A stretch of 64,000 nucleotides of DNA from Treponema phagedenis (GCF_008153345.1 NZ_CP042818.1:1302001-1366000); one strand, 5' to 3'. Numbered from the stretch's first letter, positions 36,589 to 45,923 are shown. The notes: generated by a model from the letters alone, not told the origin. Translations and numbers: made by a program.

Positions 36589-37524
36589 ATGCAAAAAAAC
36601 ATTTTACTGATTGGAAGTATGAATATGGATTTGGTTGTGCAGTGTAATACGGTTCCTGTGCGTGGAGAAACCCTTTTAGGGCAGCAATTCCATACCACGC
36701 CGGGCGGGAAGGGAGCTAATCAGGCATACGCGCTTGCCTGCCAAGGAAGCGAAGTGTATTTTTGCGGAGCCATCGGGAAGGATGAGTTCGGCACGCGCCT
36801 TGTAAAAAATCTGCAATCGGTTGGCGTACACTGCGAGCAGATAAAAACGCTTGACGGCATTTCATCGGGGATTGCGATTATTCTGCTGGAAACCTCGTGC
36901 GGGGATAATCGCATTATTGTGATTGCCGGCGCAAACGAAAAGGTAACGGCGGATGATGCAAAAGCGGCTCTTAGCTCCCGCAAGTATGATGCGCTGGTGC
37001 TGCAACTGGAAACGCCGATGCCGACAGTGGAAGCTGCCGTTATTGAAGCGCAGAAAAAAAACATTCCGGTATTTCTCAATCTTGCGCCCGCACAGGCGAT
37101 CAAACCGGAGCTGCTTCCGCTGATTGATTTTTTAATTGTAAACGAAACCGAGCTTTCTCTGCTTGCAGGCAAAACGGTAACGGACTTGCAAAGCGGCGCC
37201 GAGTCGGCAGCCCTCTTGCGTAAAAAGGAAGCGAAAACCGTTATCCTCACACTGGGCGCAAAGGGCGCCGCCGCATTTACCGCCGATGCGGAAATTTTTG
37301 TGCCCGCATTCAAAGTGGAGCCGGTTGATACCACCGCTGCAGGCGATTCTTTTATCGGTGCCTTTGTCACCGCATGGCTTGAAACAAACGATATGAAAAC
37401 AGCCCTCACGCGGGGAAATGCTTGCGGAGCGCTCGCCACTTTAACGGTGGGAGCACAGGCATCGATTCCGCAGCGGAAGGCTGTCGATGATTTTATTGCG
37501 GCAAACGTTTCCGCAAAGTCTTAA
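36589..37524 (+). CDS. rbsK: Ribokinase
   Basis: The 311-residue PfkB-family kinase has the N-terminal GSMNMDLVV, the substrate signature [14 protein letters not shown] (residues about 36-49), ILTLGAKGA, and the C-terminal [13 protein letters not shown] with the catalytic aspartate and anion hole. It phosphorylates D-ribose to ribose-5-phosphate. It converges on and overlaps by four bases with the purine nucleoside phosphorylase gene; both feed ribose from nucleosides into central metabolism, although ribokinase acts on free ribose. GAGACGGAG precedes the ATG. Confidence 0.92.
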   Translation: MQKNILLIGSMNMDLVVQCNTVPVRGETLLGQQFHTTPGGKGANQAYALACQGSEVYFCGAIGKDEFGTRLVKNLQSVGVHCEQIKTLDGISSGIAIILLETSCGDNRIIVIAGANEKVTADDAKAALSSRKYDALVLQLETPMPTVEAAVIEAQKKNIPVFLNLAPAQAIKPELLPLIDFLIVNETELSLLAGKTVTDLQSGAESAALLRKKEAKTVILTLGAKGAAAFTADAEIFVPAFKVEPVDTTAAGDSFIGAFVTAWLETNDMKTALTRGNACGALATLTVGAQASIPQRKAVDDFIAANVSAKS

Positions 37525-38222
37525 GCAATAATAGCTTCTAAAGCGGTTTCCATCATTTGTTTAAAAGTGAGTTGCCGTTCTTCTGCGCTGGTAGCTTCTC
37601 CGGTAACAACACTGTCCGATATGGTTAAAATACTGAGTGCCTCGCGGTTATATTTTGCGGCAAGCGTGTACAATTCAGCCGTTTCCATTTCTACCGCCAA
37701 TACGCCGTATTCAGCCCAAAGCTTCCACGTCTCCTTTTCGTCATAAAAAACATCGGATGACGCAACGCCGCCGACAAAAGTTTCCGCCCCGATTTTTTGC
37801 GCCGCCTCATAGGCATGTTTCAAAAGATTCCAGTTTGCGGACGGGGCATAATGCCGCCCCTCAAAGCGATGCGTATTCATCCCCGAATCGGTGGAAGCAG
37901 CCATTGCAAGCACTAAAGCCCGCAGCGGAATATCCTTCCGCAACGAACCCGCCGTGCCAATCCTGATTGCTTTTTGCACATCATAATCTTTGAATAACTC
38001 GGTAACGTAAATAGAATGCGAAGGGAGCCCCATTCCCGTTCCCTGCACGGAAACCTTCACGCCCTTATACGTGCCGGTAAATCCGAGCATGCCGCGCACC
38101 TCATTATAACAAACCGCATTTTCAAAAAAATTCTCCGCCACAAACTTTGCCCGCAGCGGGTCGCCCGGCAGCAAAATCCGATCCGCAATTTCGCCTTTTT
38201 TTGCACCTATGTGAATACTCAT
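37521..38222 (-). CDS. deoD: Purine nucleoside phosphorylase, DeoD type
   Basis: The 233-residue protein starts [30 protein letters not shown], diagnostic of hexameric DeoD, with RIGTAGSL (phosphate site), [12 protein letters not shown] (ribose site) and ISDSVVTGE (base-binding aspartate). It cleaves purine (deoxy)nucleosides with phosphate. The ATG at 38222 follows AAGGAG by seven bases; an upstream in-frame start adding MKECD has no site. It shares its TTAA stop palindrome with the convergent ribokinase gene. Confidence 0.95.
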   Translation of the reverse strand: MSIHIGAKKGEIADRILLPGDPLRAKFVAENFFENAVCYNEVRGMLGFTGTYKGVKVSVQGTGMGLPSHSIYVTELFKDYDVQKAIRIGTAGSLRKDIPLRALVLAMAASTDSGMNTHRFEGRHYAPSANWNLLKHAYEAAQKIGAETFVGGVASSDVFYDEKETWKLWAEYGVLAVEMETAELYTLAAKYNREALSILTISDSVVTGEATSAEERQLTFKQMMETALEAIIA

Positions 38223-38578
38223 ATCACACTCCTTCATAATTACATTGCATTTTGATTGTATAATACTGTATTTTTACTTTAAATGAAAAATCGAAATTTC
38301 GCAAGTAGAAGAATTTTCTCTCCGCGGACTATGCACGAAGAATAACAATCATACGTTCATGGGCGTTAAAGTTTGAAGCTTTTTCTTATCCGACTTATTT
38401 TTACTTGTCGGAGTTAAATACTTATAAAACGCCAACTATTGCAGACTGATGTTTAAAACCGAAAATTCTCATTTTTAGATTTCGGTTTTAAACTCGTCAA
38501 TTTTGCAGTTTTTTGTGCGGACAAAACTTAATTTCTGCAGAGTAAAAATTGTGTGTTGATGGGTTTGCAGTTGTTTTC
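38223..38578. other. Intergenic region with two hairpins
   Basis: No gene is visible. ATCCGAC/GTCGGAGT pairs at about 38387-38413. A GTTTAAAACCGAAAAT/TTTCGGTTTTAAAC hairpin at about 38452-38492, flanked by GAT and TCG, has the same frame as the repeat modules but a new stem. Confidence 0.5.
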
Positions 38579-39607
38579 TTATGCTTTTTTTGGGCGGCGG
38601 CCTTTTTTGCTAAAGCCTTGAACGCGCGGGGAGGCGCCGACCGTGTAAGGGCTGGTTATTCCGCGTGAAAGATACTGATAGCCGAGACCCGCAATCATTG
38701 CAGCGTTATCGGTACAAAATTTTAAGGGCGGAAAAATGCAGGTGAGGTCTTTTTGCTCGGCGAGTTTTTGCCGCAGTAATGAGTTTGCCGCAACGCCGCC
38801 GCCTGCAACAATCGTGGTTAAGCCGGTATCCCGTGCTGCTTGTAATAGAGGGCGCAAAAGGATTTTTACCGCTCGATCCTGAAACGCCGCCGCAATATTT
38901 TCAGGCGTTTTTTCATACTCCGGATTCCAAAAAAGCTCTGTTTGATTGATAACCGCTGTTTTTAATCCCGAATATGAAACATCATAGGTGTGTCCCTCGT
39001 TGTGAATAATCGGCATCGGAAAATTTGCCGCATGCGGGTCGCCGTTTTTGGCAAGCTTATCGATAATGACGCCGCCCGGATAGCCGAACTGATAAAATTT
39101 TGCAACCTTATCAAAGGCTTCGCCCGGTGCATCATCAATGGTGGTGCCGAGCACTTCGATGTCGTCAAAATTATGTACTTTGCAAATAATAGAATGCCCG
39201 CCCGAAACTAGCAATCCTAAATACGGATACTGAATGTCTTCGGTTAAATGGGCTGCATATAAATGCCCGAGCATGTGGTTGACGGCGATAAAAGGTTTTT
39301 GCAAAGACCATGCAAGCGTTTTTGCAAAGGTGAGTCCTACCAATAATGAACCCATTAGGCCCGGGCAGGCGGTTGCGGCTATTCCGTCAACATCCTGTAT
39401 GGTAAGGTTTGCATCTTTTAGCGCTTCTTTTACTACCGGCAAAATCCATTCAATATGTTTGCGGCTTGCAATTTCGGGTACCACTCCCTGATATATTTCA
39501 TGGAACGGTATTTGCGTGGCAACTTTGTTGCTCAAAATTGTTTTGCCGTCTTCAACTATTGAAGCCGCCGTTTCGTCGCAAGAACTTTCTATTCCCAATA
39601 CTTTCAT
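38579..39607 (-). CDS. tsaD: tRNA N6-adenosine threonylcarbamoyltransferase
   Basis: The 342-residue ASKHA-fold protein has MKVLGIESSCDETAASIV at the N-terminus, the metal-binding HMLGHLYAAH (HxxxH, residues about 111-120), LVSGGHS, and TIVAGGGVAANSLLR. With TsaB and TsaE it transfers threonylcarbamoyl to A37 of ANN-decoding tRNAs. Start: ATG at 39607 after GAGG; an 18-residue upstream extension (MQSGYTGYKK) lacks support. The C-terminus ends in a basic tail (KKGRRPKKA). Confidence 0.95.
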   Translation of the reverse strand: MKVLGIESSCDETAASIVEDGKTILSNKVATQIPFHEIYQGVVPEIASRKHIEWILPVVKEALKDANLTIQDVDGIAATACPGLMGSLLVGLTFAKTLAWSLQKPFIAVNHMLGHLYAAHLTEDIQYPYLGLLVSGGHSIICKVHNFDDIEVLGTTIDDAPGEAFDKVAKFYQFGYPGGVIIDKLAKNGDPHAANFPMPIIHNEGHTYDVSYSGLKTAVINQTELFWNPEYEKTPENIAAAFQDRAVKILLRPLLQAARDTGLTTIVAGGGVAANSLLRQKLAEQKDLTCIFPPLKFCTDNAAMIAGLGYQYLSRGITSPYTVGASPRVQGFSKKGRRPKKA

Positions 39608-39682
39608 ATGCGTTTCCTCTTTCTCACTCTTCTTTTTATAGCCTGTATAACCGCTCTGCAATTAGGTTTGTTGTCATACTAA

Positions 39683-39782
39683 TCGAAGCTGTAACAGGTG
39701 CTCGCGGATTTAAGCACTCCTGTGGTAAATTGCCCACCGTTGCGCCGTGTCGGATTCTTTTTATACAATTTTTTTGATTTGT
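39683..39782 (+). repeat. Mosaic hairpin repeat, B-end block only
   Basis: The short copy has GGTGCTCGCGGATTTAAGCA, then GGTAAATTGCCCACCGTTGC, GCCGTGTCGGATTC and TTTTTATACAATTTTTTT. It has no internal modules and both tips are worn. Confidence 0.65.
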
Positions 39783-39827
39783 ATACGGCACATTAAAACC
39801 CGATCGAGCGAAATGCTATACTCGTAG

Positions 39828-41195
39828 TTATTCGTCAATTTTGTTTGCGGCAAATTGCGCAATGGTTGATAATGAGTATCCTTCTTCAACCAGCGTGGGA
39901 TACATTTCGGTTAATAATTCCGCAAGTTCAACCGTGAATACGTGTCCGATCATAATTGAACAGCCGCGCTGCTCCGCAATTTTTAATCCTTTTTTGATTT
40001 CGTTTTCCATTGCTTTTCGATTTTTATCGTTATCAATAAAAACAGATCGTTCCCAAATTACCATATTGCGCTCCTTCGCTATTCGCGGTACAACCGTATG
40101 TACATTTGTCCGCGAGTCCAAAAAGTATATATGTTTTTCCGCAACCGTATCAAGTACCGCCTGCATTGCATTTTCATCCGCGGTGATGAGCGAACCTTCG
40201 TGATTGTTCATGCCTGCTATCGGCCAAAGCTCTTCGATATTTTTATTAAGTGTTTCCCGTATTTGCGCGGCGGTCATCCCGGGCTTGATTGCTCCCTGTC
40301 CGGGGTTGACGTTCGGGTTTATTGCCTGCATGGGCTGATGCAAAATACATTCTTTCCCCGCTGCGCGAATTCTGCGTGCAGCTTCAGCCGAGTGTGCAAG
40401 CCGCGGCAAAACCGCAATGGTGCAGGGAAAGGGGAGCCGTAAAAAATATTGTAGCTGCGCAAGATTGTGTCCCGCATCATCAAATACAAAAATAAGCGTT
40501 CCCTTGTGCGGCTTCGGAACCGGCGGTTTTTCAGGCCGTGCCGCAACGGCAACAGGCTCTTTTTTTGCCGGCTGCACGGGTTTCGGCTTTTCCAATTTTT
40601 TCTCTTGTACCGGTTTTTGCTGTTCCTGTTTTTTCACTTGTGCGGGTTGTACCGGTTTTTTTTCGTTTTGAGCCGCTGTCCGCTCTTTTATCACCTTTAC
40701 GGCAGGTTCTGAGTTTTTAATTTTCTTTTCTTTCGCATGAGGAGCGGGTTTTACTTCACTCTGCGCAGTTTTTTGTTTTTGTGCGTGAGCGATTGTCTCC
40801 GTTTTTTGTGCGGGAGGTTTATTTTTTTCCAAGCAGGGTGTTTTTTCAGGCTTGACCTTCGGGGCGAAAGAGCTTTCCGCTTCTTCTTGCGCCGCTATTT
40901 TCTGCGAGGTTTTTGTTTCCGCCGATTGGTTTGTATTTTGAGCCGTTGGTTCAGCCCTTTGCGGGGCGGATGCATTCTTTTTTTGTCCCCGAGGCAGCAA
41001 AAAGAAGTTAACGGTTAATAGTAAAATGCATACGGCACCTATGACTGCCGCAATAATCCCGTATGTTCGTTTTTCCGCCGGCGTTAACGGCTTTGTTTTT
41101 TTTGCAGGCTTTTTCTTTGCCTTTGTTGATTTCTTTTTAGGTTTCTTTAAAAGCACTGCCTCAGAATATACCGAAACGGCTCTAAGGTCAAGCAA
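39828..41195 (-). CDS. Divergent polysaccharide deacetylase (YibQ-like) with long Lys/Pro/Ala-rich linker
   Basis: The protein starts with a basic cytoplasmic head (KKPKKKSTKAKKKPAKKTK), a membrane anchor (GIIAAVIGAVCILLLTVNFFLL, residues about 48-70), then about 150 residues of Ala/Lys/Pro/Gln-rich linker, and a C-terminal DUF610/YibQ-type deacetylase domain (about 225-455): FVFDDAGHNLAQL, TIAVLPRLAHSAEAARRIR, ECILHQPMQ, IYFLDSRTN. It probably acts on cell-wall or envelope glycans in the periplasm. The start is uncertain: LLKKPKKKS suggests one later than 41195. The linker is repetitive and may vary in length. Confidence 0.78.
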   Translation of the reverse strand: MLDLRAVSVYSEAVLLKKPKKKSTKAKKKPAKKTKPLTPAEKRTYGIIAAVIGAVCILLLTVNFFLLPRGQKKNASAPQRAEPTAQNTNQSAETKTSQKIAAQEEAESSFAPKVKPEKTPCLEKNKPPAQKTETIAHAQKQKTAQSEVKPAPHAKEKKIKNSEPAVKVIKERTAAQNEKKPVQPAQVKKQEQQKPVQEKKLEKPKPVQPAKKEPVAVAARPEKPPVPKPHKGTLIFVFDDAGHNLAQLQYFLRLPFPCTIAVLPRLAHSAEAARRIRAAGKECILHQPMQAINPNVNPGQGAIKPGMTAAQIRETLNKNIEELWPIAGMNNHEGSLITADENAMQAVLDTVAEKHIYFLDSRTNVHTVVPRIAKERNMVIWERSVFIDNDKNRKAMENEIKKGLKIAEQRGCSIMIGHVFTVELAELLTEMYPTLVEEGYSLSTIAQFAANKIDE

Positions 41196-41247
41196 GAATT
41201 TTCTCGGAATCTACAAAGATGAGAAAATCTCATTTGCTGAAATTTTC

Positions 41248-42944
41248 TTATAATTGAAACCGTCTAATCTCATTTGTTAGAGTGTTTATGCTTTTTTTAT
41301 TTGCTTCGGAAACCGCTTCAACATCTTTTGCCGCATCGTTAATACTGTTTACTTGGCGCGTTATTTCTTCCATACTGGAAGTTAAATTTTTTGCAATATC
41401 ATCAAGCTGCCGCATTTCATTAACGATATGATCGCTACCGTTCAGCATTTTTAAAGAACTGTCCTTTACTCCTTTGGTAATACTATTCATTTCTTCTGTT
41501 ACTTTTAGTATTTCCGCACTATGTTTGCTCTGTTCGTGTATTTCCTGCATAATAAGATTTTCCCGGTTTGAAACCTGTTCGGTTAAATTAAAAACCGAGC
41601 CGAAAACCTGTTCCGCCATTTTTCCCGAATCTTTTAAAGCGTTAATAATCTCGGAGGTTTCTTTTAGGATCTTTGCTATTTCCATTCCGTGAATAGTTGT
41701 TTCATTTGCTAGCTTTCTAATTTCTCCGGCAACAACCGCAAAACCTTTTCCTGAATCGCCGGCATGAGCAGCTTCAATAGACGCATTCATCGCAAGCAAA
41801 TTGGTTTGCGAGGCAATATTTTGGATAATGCTGCTCGCTTGTAAAAGCCCTTCCGATTTTTCGACAATTTGTAAGACAATGGTGTTTACGCTGGCGGCAG
41901 CTTGTTTTCCATTTATTGCGACTTCATACAAAGATTGAATTACCTGTCTACTTTCCTCAAAATGTTTGCCGGTCATATCCATTTTTGCAATCATTTCGGA
42001 GAGAAAAGCAAATGTTCTTTGTAAACTTTCCGCTTGAGTTGTAATATCGGTATCAAGATTTTTAATTCGTTGAATAATTGATTCAAGTTCCGTTTTAGTT
42101 TCTCCTACGGTTACCCCATGCGTTTGCAATTTTTCTTCAAAATTTTTAATGCCGATATTAATGTGATGAATGGACTGACCGGTAACTTCCATTTGTTCGT
42201 ATAAAACATCGCCATGCTCTGACAACGCGTCAAGACCCGCATTCACATCTTTCAACACACCGCTATTGATAGTTGCCCGTTCTCGCAGAAAACGTTCGTT
42301 CTCTTGTATTCCCCGAATATTTGTTTGTTGTCTAAGGTCATGAGTTAATGTGAGCGTTGTAAATACAAATATAAAATTGGAAAGAGCCATAGGTAATAGA
42401 AGCACACTGTATCCTATGGCAAATGCTTCTTGGGAGGGCTTTGCCCCTAAGTAGGAAGCAAAACCAAAAGATGGATTACTTCCCAGAACACTGCTATCAG
42501 CGAAAGAATGGAAATGATGATAAACGTAAATTCCGCATTTTTCTTTTTAAAAAAATAGATAAAAATTGCCGGCGCTATAGGTGCGGCGATCGCTGCGACA
42601 CAGCAGGGAAGTGCGCTCCAGTCGCCCAAAGAATATCGAAAAAGACCGCCGCTTATGCTGATCGCAAATCCGGGAATAATGCCGAATAACACGGTTCCGA
42701 CAAGTGTGATACCTGTTCTGATATTTACCAGCGCCCCGTTTGCTTCGAAACTGAATTTAGAAACCAGCATATTTGCAATACTGAAAACTATTATTACACC
42801 GATACGGGCAGCCCATTCAGGTGCTGATTGACAGGAAGTCATAACAGTATCTTTTATAGGTTTAATTTTAAATAAGAGATACACAGTTAAAAACATAAAC
42901 GAAACATAAATAAGCGTATTATAGAAAACGGCAATTACAAGCAT
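41248..42944 (-). pseudogene. Methyl-accepting chemotaxis protein with 5TM-LYT-like sensor, frameshifted
   Basis: The N-terminal part (42447-42944, good site GGAGGG before the ATG) has five or six membrane segments and NIRTGITLVGTVLFGIIPG, like the 5TMR-LYT module of LytS. It stops at VIHLLVLLPT. Two or one bases out of frame the protein goes on with YLGAKPSQEAFAIGYSVLLLPMALSNF, another helix, then a cytoplasmic signalling domain with the invariant hairpin tip IASQTNLLAMNASIEAAHAG and GFAVVAGEIRKLANE. Joined, they give a 565-residue receptor of normal layout. The break near 42450 is either true loss or a sequencing error. Confidence 0.75.
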
Positions 42945-42978
42945 ATGAGCCCTCCGGTTAAAATTATTTATAAAATAA

Positions 42979-43008
42979 TTCCTTTAAAAATGTCGATTTT
43001 TAAAGGAA
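42979..43008. other. Perfect hairpin upstream of the chemoreceptor gene
   Basis: TTCCTTTAAAAA pairs with TTTTTAAAGGAA around six bases, 35 bases upstream of the start codon, in the leader. The remainder of 42945-43502 shows no gene or recognised signal. Confidence 0.5.
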
Positions 43009-43502
43009 ACTTTCTTACGCCTTTGCGATGTTTTTCTGTAAGCACTGGCTATTTAAAATTTTAGCTAACCGTTTGCCGAATATTTTTACTTTTAGGTAAC
43101 GCGCACTATTGTAATCGCTAACAATAATATCCTACAGTTATTATAGCGTAGATTTTATAAAATATCAAAGAAAAATAATTTATTTTATAAAAAATGATTG
43201 TTTATAAATTGATATAAGATGATAAAAAGTCAATAGAAGAAAAAACATCTAAAATTTTAAAACTTTAAAGTTTTTATGTTTTCTTTGGTACTGTATTGAG
43301 TTGTAAAATATGTTCTTGTCTTTTCGTTTTAAATCGGACGTAAAAATAAGGCGAATTCTTTCGTGTAAATAACGTAAAAGGATAGCCCGTATTCAACACC
43401 TCAAGACACAAAATGATCTTTTAAGTGACCGGTATTAGAACAGCAGAGCCGTAAGGTGAAGTACTTATTGTATAAGTTATTGATATACAGTTATTTATAA
43501 TA

Positions 43503-43577
43503 ATCGGGCAACCCGGATTTGAACCGGGGACCCCAAGTCCCCCAGACTTGTACGCTAACCAACTGCGCTATTGCCCG
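43503..43577 (-). tRNA. tRNA-Pro (GGG anticodon)
   Basis: The minus strand folds as a cloverleaf: acceptor CGGGCAA/TTGCCCG, D-arm GCGC...GCGT with AGTTGGTTA, anticodon stem CAAGT/ACTTG with loop CTGGGGG (anticodon GGG), and T-arm CCCGG-TTCAAAT-CCGGG. CCA is not encoded. Confidence 0.93.
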
Positions 43578-43612
43578 CTACAAAACTGCACATACAATGC
43601 AGTTTTGACATG

Positions 43613-43672
43613 ATAATACTGTTTTATACACTTTCTGTCAAGAAGGGAGATTTCAACATTCACGACAAGAGC
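43613..43672 (-). promoter_or_regulatory. tRNA-Pro promoter with conserved upstream motif
   Basis: On the minus strand: GCTCTTGTCGTG (43661-43672), 19 bases, TTGACA (43636-43641), 17 bases, TATTAT (43613-43618). A hairpin AAAACTGCA/TGCAGTTTT (43583-43608) lies in the leader between promoter and tRNA. Confidence 0.8.
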
Positions 43673-43859
43673 ATGAATGTGGTTATTCTCATTCTGATGC
43701 ATAGTAAATGACAAAAATCACATAAAATATAAAGAGAATGGTTTGCTTTGATCCTCATAAATTGAGATAAATTTTAACGGAAATTATACCGCAGGCAATT
43801 GAAGTCCTACAAAATTACCATTATGAGGCTTTCCCTTTGTTTATAAATCACTTTTAAAA

Positions 43860-43898
43860 AAAGCAAAAAAGCCTTCTGCATTTTGCAAAAGGCTTTTG
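43860..43898 (-). terminator. Intrinsic terminator of tmRNA
   Basis: On the minus strand AAAAGCCTTTTGCA pairs with TGCAGAAGGCTTTT and is followed by a T-rich run, nine bases after the tmRNA 3' end. Confidence 0.85.
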
Positions 43899-43906
43899 GA
43901 GATGGG

Positions 43907-44243
43907 GGGAATTGAACCCCCGTCCTGAAAAGGGAATCAGGAGCGTCTACAGGTTTATCGGTGCGAGGTAATTGTCGGGAACCGGTGTCAGCACCGCAAG
44001 CGTCGATTCCGTATCACGGCTAAAGTCCCTTTTATCGTTCGTGCCCGACAAAAGGCTGAGCTCCTATTCGCGTCGGAACACCGCACCGCTCGGAGCAACG
44101 CAATGCGGGTTCCGCGATTATGCAGCTAAGGCGTAATCGAAACTGTCGTTATTTTCGGCAGTTATAAGTTTTACCGAATCAGGAGGTCGGTACTCCACCT
44201 GCAACTCAAGTTTCATCTTCCCAGTCGAAACCGGAACACCCCC
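43907..44243 (-). ncRNA. ssrA: Transfer-messenger RNA (tmRNA)
   Basis: The 5' end GGGGGTG pairs with the 3' end CATCTCC, and the tRNA-like part has GGACGGGGGTTCAATTCCCC. The internal reading frame after ACTTATAACT reads GCC GAA AAT AAC ... GCT GCA TAA, giving the degradation tag AENNDSFDYALAA, as in oral treponemes. CCA is not encoded. It rescues stalled ribosomes with SmpB. Confidence 0.96.
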
Positions 44244-44267
44244 GTGTTAAAAGATGAGCGCATGTTT

Positions 44268-44296
44268 AATATACCCAATATCATACACTTTGTCAA
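44268..44296 (-). promoter_or_regulatory. tmRNA promoter, cut off from its upstream motif by an IS
   Basis: TTGACA (44291-44296) and TATATT (44268-44273) are separated by 17 bases on the minus strand. The insertion sequence target duplication begins at the edge of the -35 box. The motif GCTCTTGTCGTG that would have stood 18 bases upstream is now at 45809-45820. Confidence 0.8.
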
Positions 44297-44314
44297 ACAA
44301 AACTATTTCAAAAT

Positions 44315-45789
44315 GTCTTTAATCTGTGATAATTTCACCCCTATATTTTACCGATGTCTTTAATCTGTGATAATTTCACCCCTATAAGTTTTCAATGAAT
44401 ATTTCGCCCCTATATTTTACCGAGGTGAAATTATTGACTTGTTACACTAAACTGGAGGAATGAAATTATTTATGAGCATTGATCAAATTACACGAGGACA
44501 TGTTATTGCCAACTGCCTAGAGGGGAGATGTACGGTACAACAAGCTGCGCTTCGATTAAACCTTTCACGAAGACGCGTACAGCAATTAAAAAAGGCGTTC
44601 AAAGAAAAGGGTTTAGCAGCAATGCTGCATGGCAACAGTCAGCGTCCCTCTGCAAAGAAGACCTCGAAAGAAATTGAGCAGCGATTACTTGCGCTGCGAA
44701 GCGATCCCGCATTGTCAAAAAGCAATTTTTTGCATTTTCATGAAATAGTAACTGAAGAATATCAATTGCAGCTGTCATATTCGACTCTGCGCCGTATTCT
44801 GTTATCACATGGAATTTGTTCACCAAAGAAAAGACGAACACGAAAGAAGGTGCATAAAACGCGCAATAGAAGAGCTTGCTTCGGAGAGCTGTTGCAAGTG
44901 GACGCAACCCCGTTTCCTTGGTTCGGCGGGAAAGAAAAATCCGCATTACATGCTTTTATTGATGATGCGCGCGGAATGATTACCGGTCTTTATTTATGCA
45001 AAAACGAGTGCCTGCTCGGATATTTAGAAGTTCTGCGGCAGACACTCGAAAATTACGGACTCCCTGCCGCTCTTTATCCGGATAAGTGTAGCGTTTTTTT
45101 TGTTAATGCAAAAAAACAGTTATCCATTGAGGAGCAATTACAAGGAACCAAGGAACAAGTAACACAATTCGGCAAAATTATCAAGTACTTAGGAATCGAT
45201 ATGTTCCCGGCTCATTCATCACAAGCAAAAGGACGTGTTGAGCGATTATGGCAAACATTACAAAGCCGACTCCCTGTTGAATTTGCACGACGCCACATCA
45301 CAACCATAGAGCAAGCAAATCAATTCTTAAAAGAGTATATCGGTATTTTCAACAAACAGTTTGGTGTTCCGGCCTGCGATTCATATTCAATGTTTGTACC
45401 GACACCAAAAACACTCGATCTTGATAAACTGTTGTCATCGGTTATTACGCGCAAACTTTCAAGCGGATCTACCATCTCAATCAAAAACCATTTGTTTAAA
45501 ATTGAGCAGAATAAATTCGGCGCAGGCACAATGGTAAATGTATTGATTTCCCAAAAGCATGGTATACGCGCTTTAATACATGATGAATTCTATCCGATTG
45601 TACCGCTCGATGATATATACCGAACCGATACGGTTGGACGAACCGGAGACCTGCCTCAAGTAGTTATTGACTTGATTTATGAATTCTTACTTAAAGATGC
45701 AAAAGCAGGATAACTCGATGTGTTAAGGGGTGCAATTTTCATTGCAAAATTAACCCCATTTAGGGGTGAAATATTCACTGGTTATTGAC
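44315..45789 (+). mobile_element. Complete insertion sequence, IS1202-like (ISNCY)
   Basis: The 1475-bp element has imperfect inverted ends: GTCTTTAATCTGTGATAATT... on the left against GTCAATAACCAGTGAATATT... read inward from the right, both continuing TTTCACCCCTA. It is flanked by a 19-bp target duplication, AACAAAACTATTTCAAAAT (44296-44314) and AACAAAACTATTTTAAAAT (45790-45808), with one mismatch. Long duplications are a known trait of the IS1202 group. The left tip is duplicated in tandem (41-bp period, 44315 and 44356). Further CACCCCTA/CGCCCCTA motifs near both ends may bind transposase. One transposase gene lies inside. Confidence 0.88.
44460..45713 (+). CDS. ISNCY/IS1202-type DDE transposase
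   Basis: The 417-residue protein has an N-terminal helix-turn-helix (CTVQQAALRLNLSRRRVQQLKKAF, residues about 23-46), a second helical domain ending in basic KKRRTRKKVHKTRNRR, and an RNase-H-like core: LLQVDATPFPWFGG (first Asp near 148), HAFIDDARG, and KGRVERLWQTL with the Glu near residue 262. A C-terminal beta-rich domain follows. The frame is intact, so the element may be active. Start: ATG 44460 is almost on top of GGAGG; ATG 44472 is 13 bases away; either is possible. Confidence 0.9.
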   Translation: MKLFMSIDQITRGHVIANCLEGRCTVQQAALRLNLSRRRVQQLKKAFKEKGLAAMLHGNSQRPSAKKTSKEIEQRLLALRSDPALSKSNFLHFHEIVTEEYQLQLSYSTLRRILLSHGICSPKKRRTRKKVHKTRNRRACFGELLQVDATPFPWFGGKEKSALHAFIDDARGMITGLYLCKNECLLGYLEVLRQTLENYGLPAALYPDKCSVFFVNAKKQLSIEEQLQGTKEQVTQFGKIIKYLGIDMFPAHSSQAKGRVERLWQTLQSRLPVEFARRHITTIEQANQFLKEYIGIFNKQFGVPACDSYSMFVPTPKTLDLDKLLSSVITRKLSSGSTISIKNHLFKIEQNKFGAGTMVNVLISQKHGIRALIHDEFYPIVPLDDIYRTDTVGRTGDLPQVVIDLIYEFLLKDAKAG

Positions 45790-45808
45790 AACAAAACTAT
45801 TTTAAAAT

Positions 45809-45820
45809 CACGACAAGAGC
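45809..45820 (-). promoter_or_regulatory. Displaced copy of the GCTCTTGTCGTG upstream motif
   Basis: CACGACAAGAGC on the plus strand directly follows the right target duplication of the IS. Removing the IS and one duplication places it 18 bases upstream of the tmRNA -35 box. Confidence 0.65.
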
Positions 45821-45923
45821 ACAAAACTTATTTTTGGAATTTAGATAAAGTCCCTAATCTTGTATAAAAGCCCTATATAATGTTTAACCACGCCATCTAA
45901 CTAAACACGAAATATGTTCTATT

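Noticed and set aside
36720-37439. 239-residue open frame opposite the ribokinase gene
   Set aside because: It is a mirror of a strongly coding region, low in complexity, with no family resemblance.
40417-41018. Open frames opposite the YibQ-like linker
   Set aside because: The Phe/Leu/Arg-rich products are the complement of a Lys/Pro/Ala-rich linker and have no supported start.
43769-43857. Short frame ending IEVLQNYHYEAFPLFINHF
   Set aside because: It looks like the tail of a lost gene but is too short to assign, and no upstream part exists.
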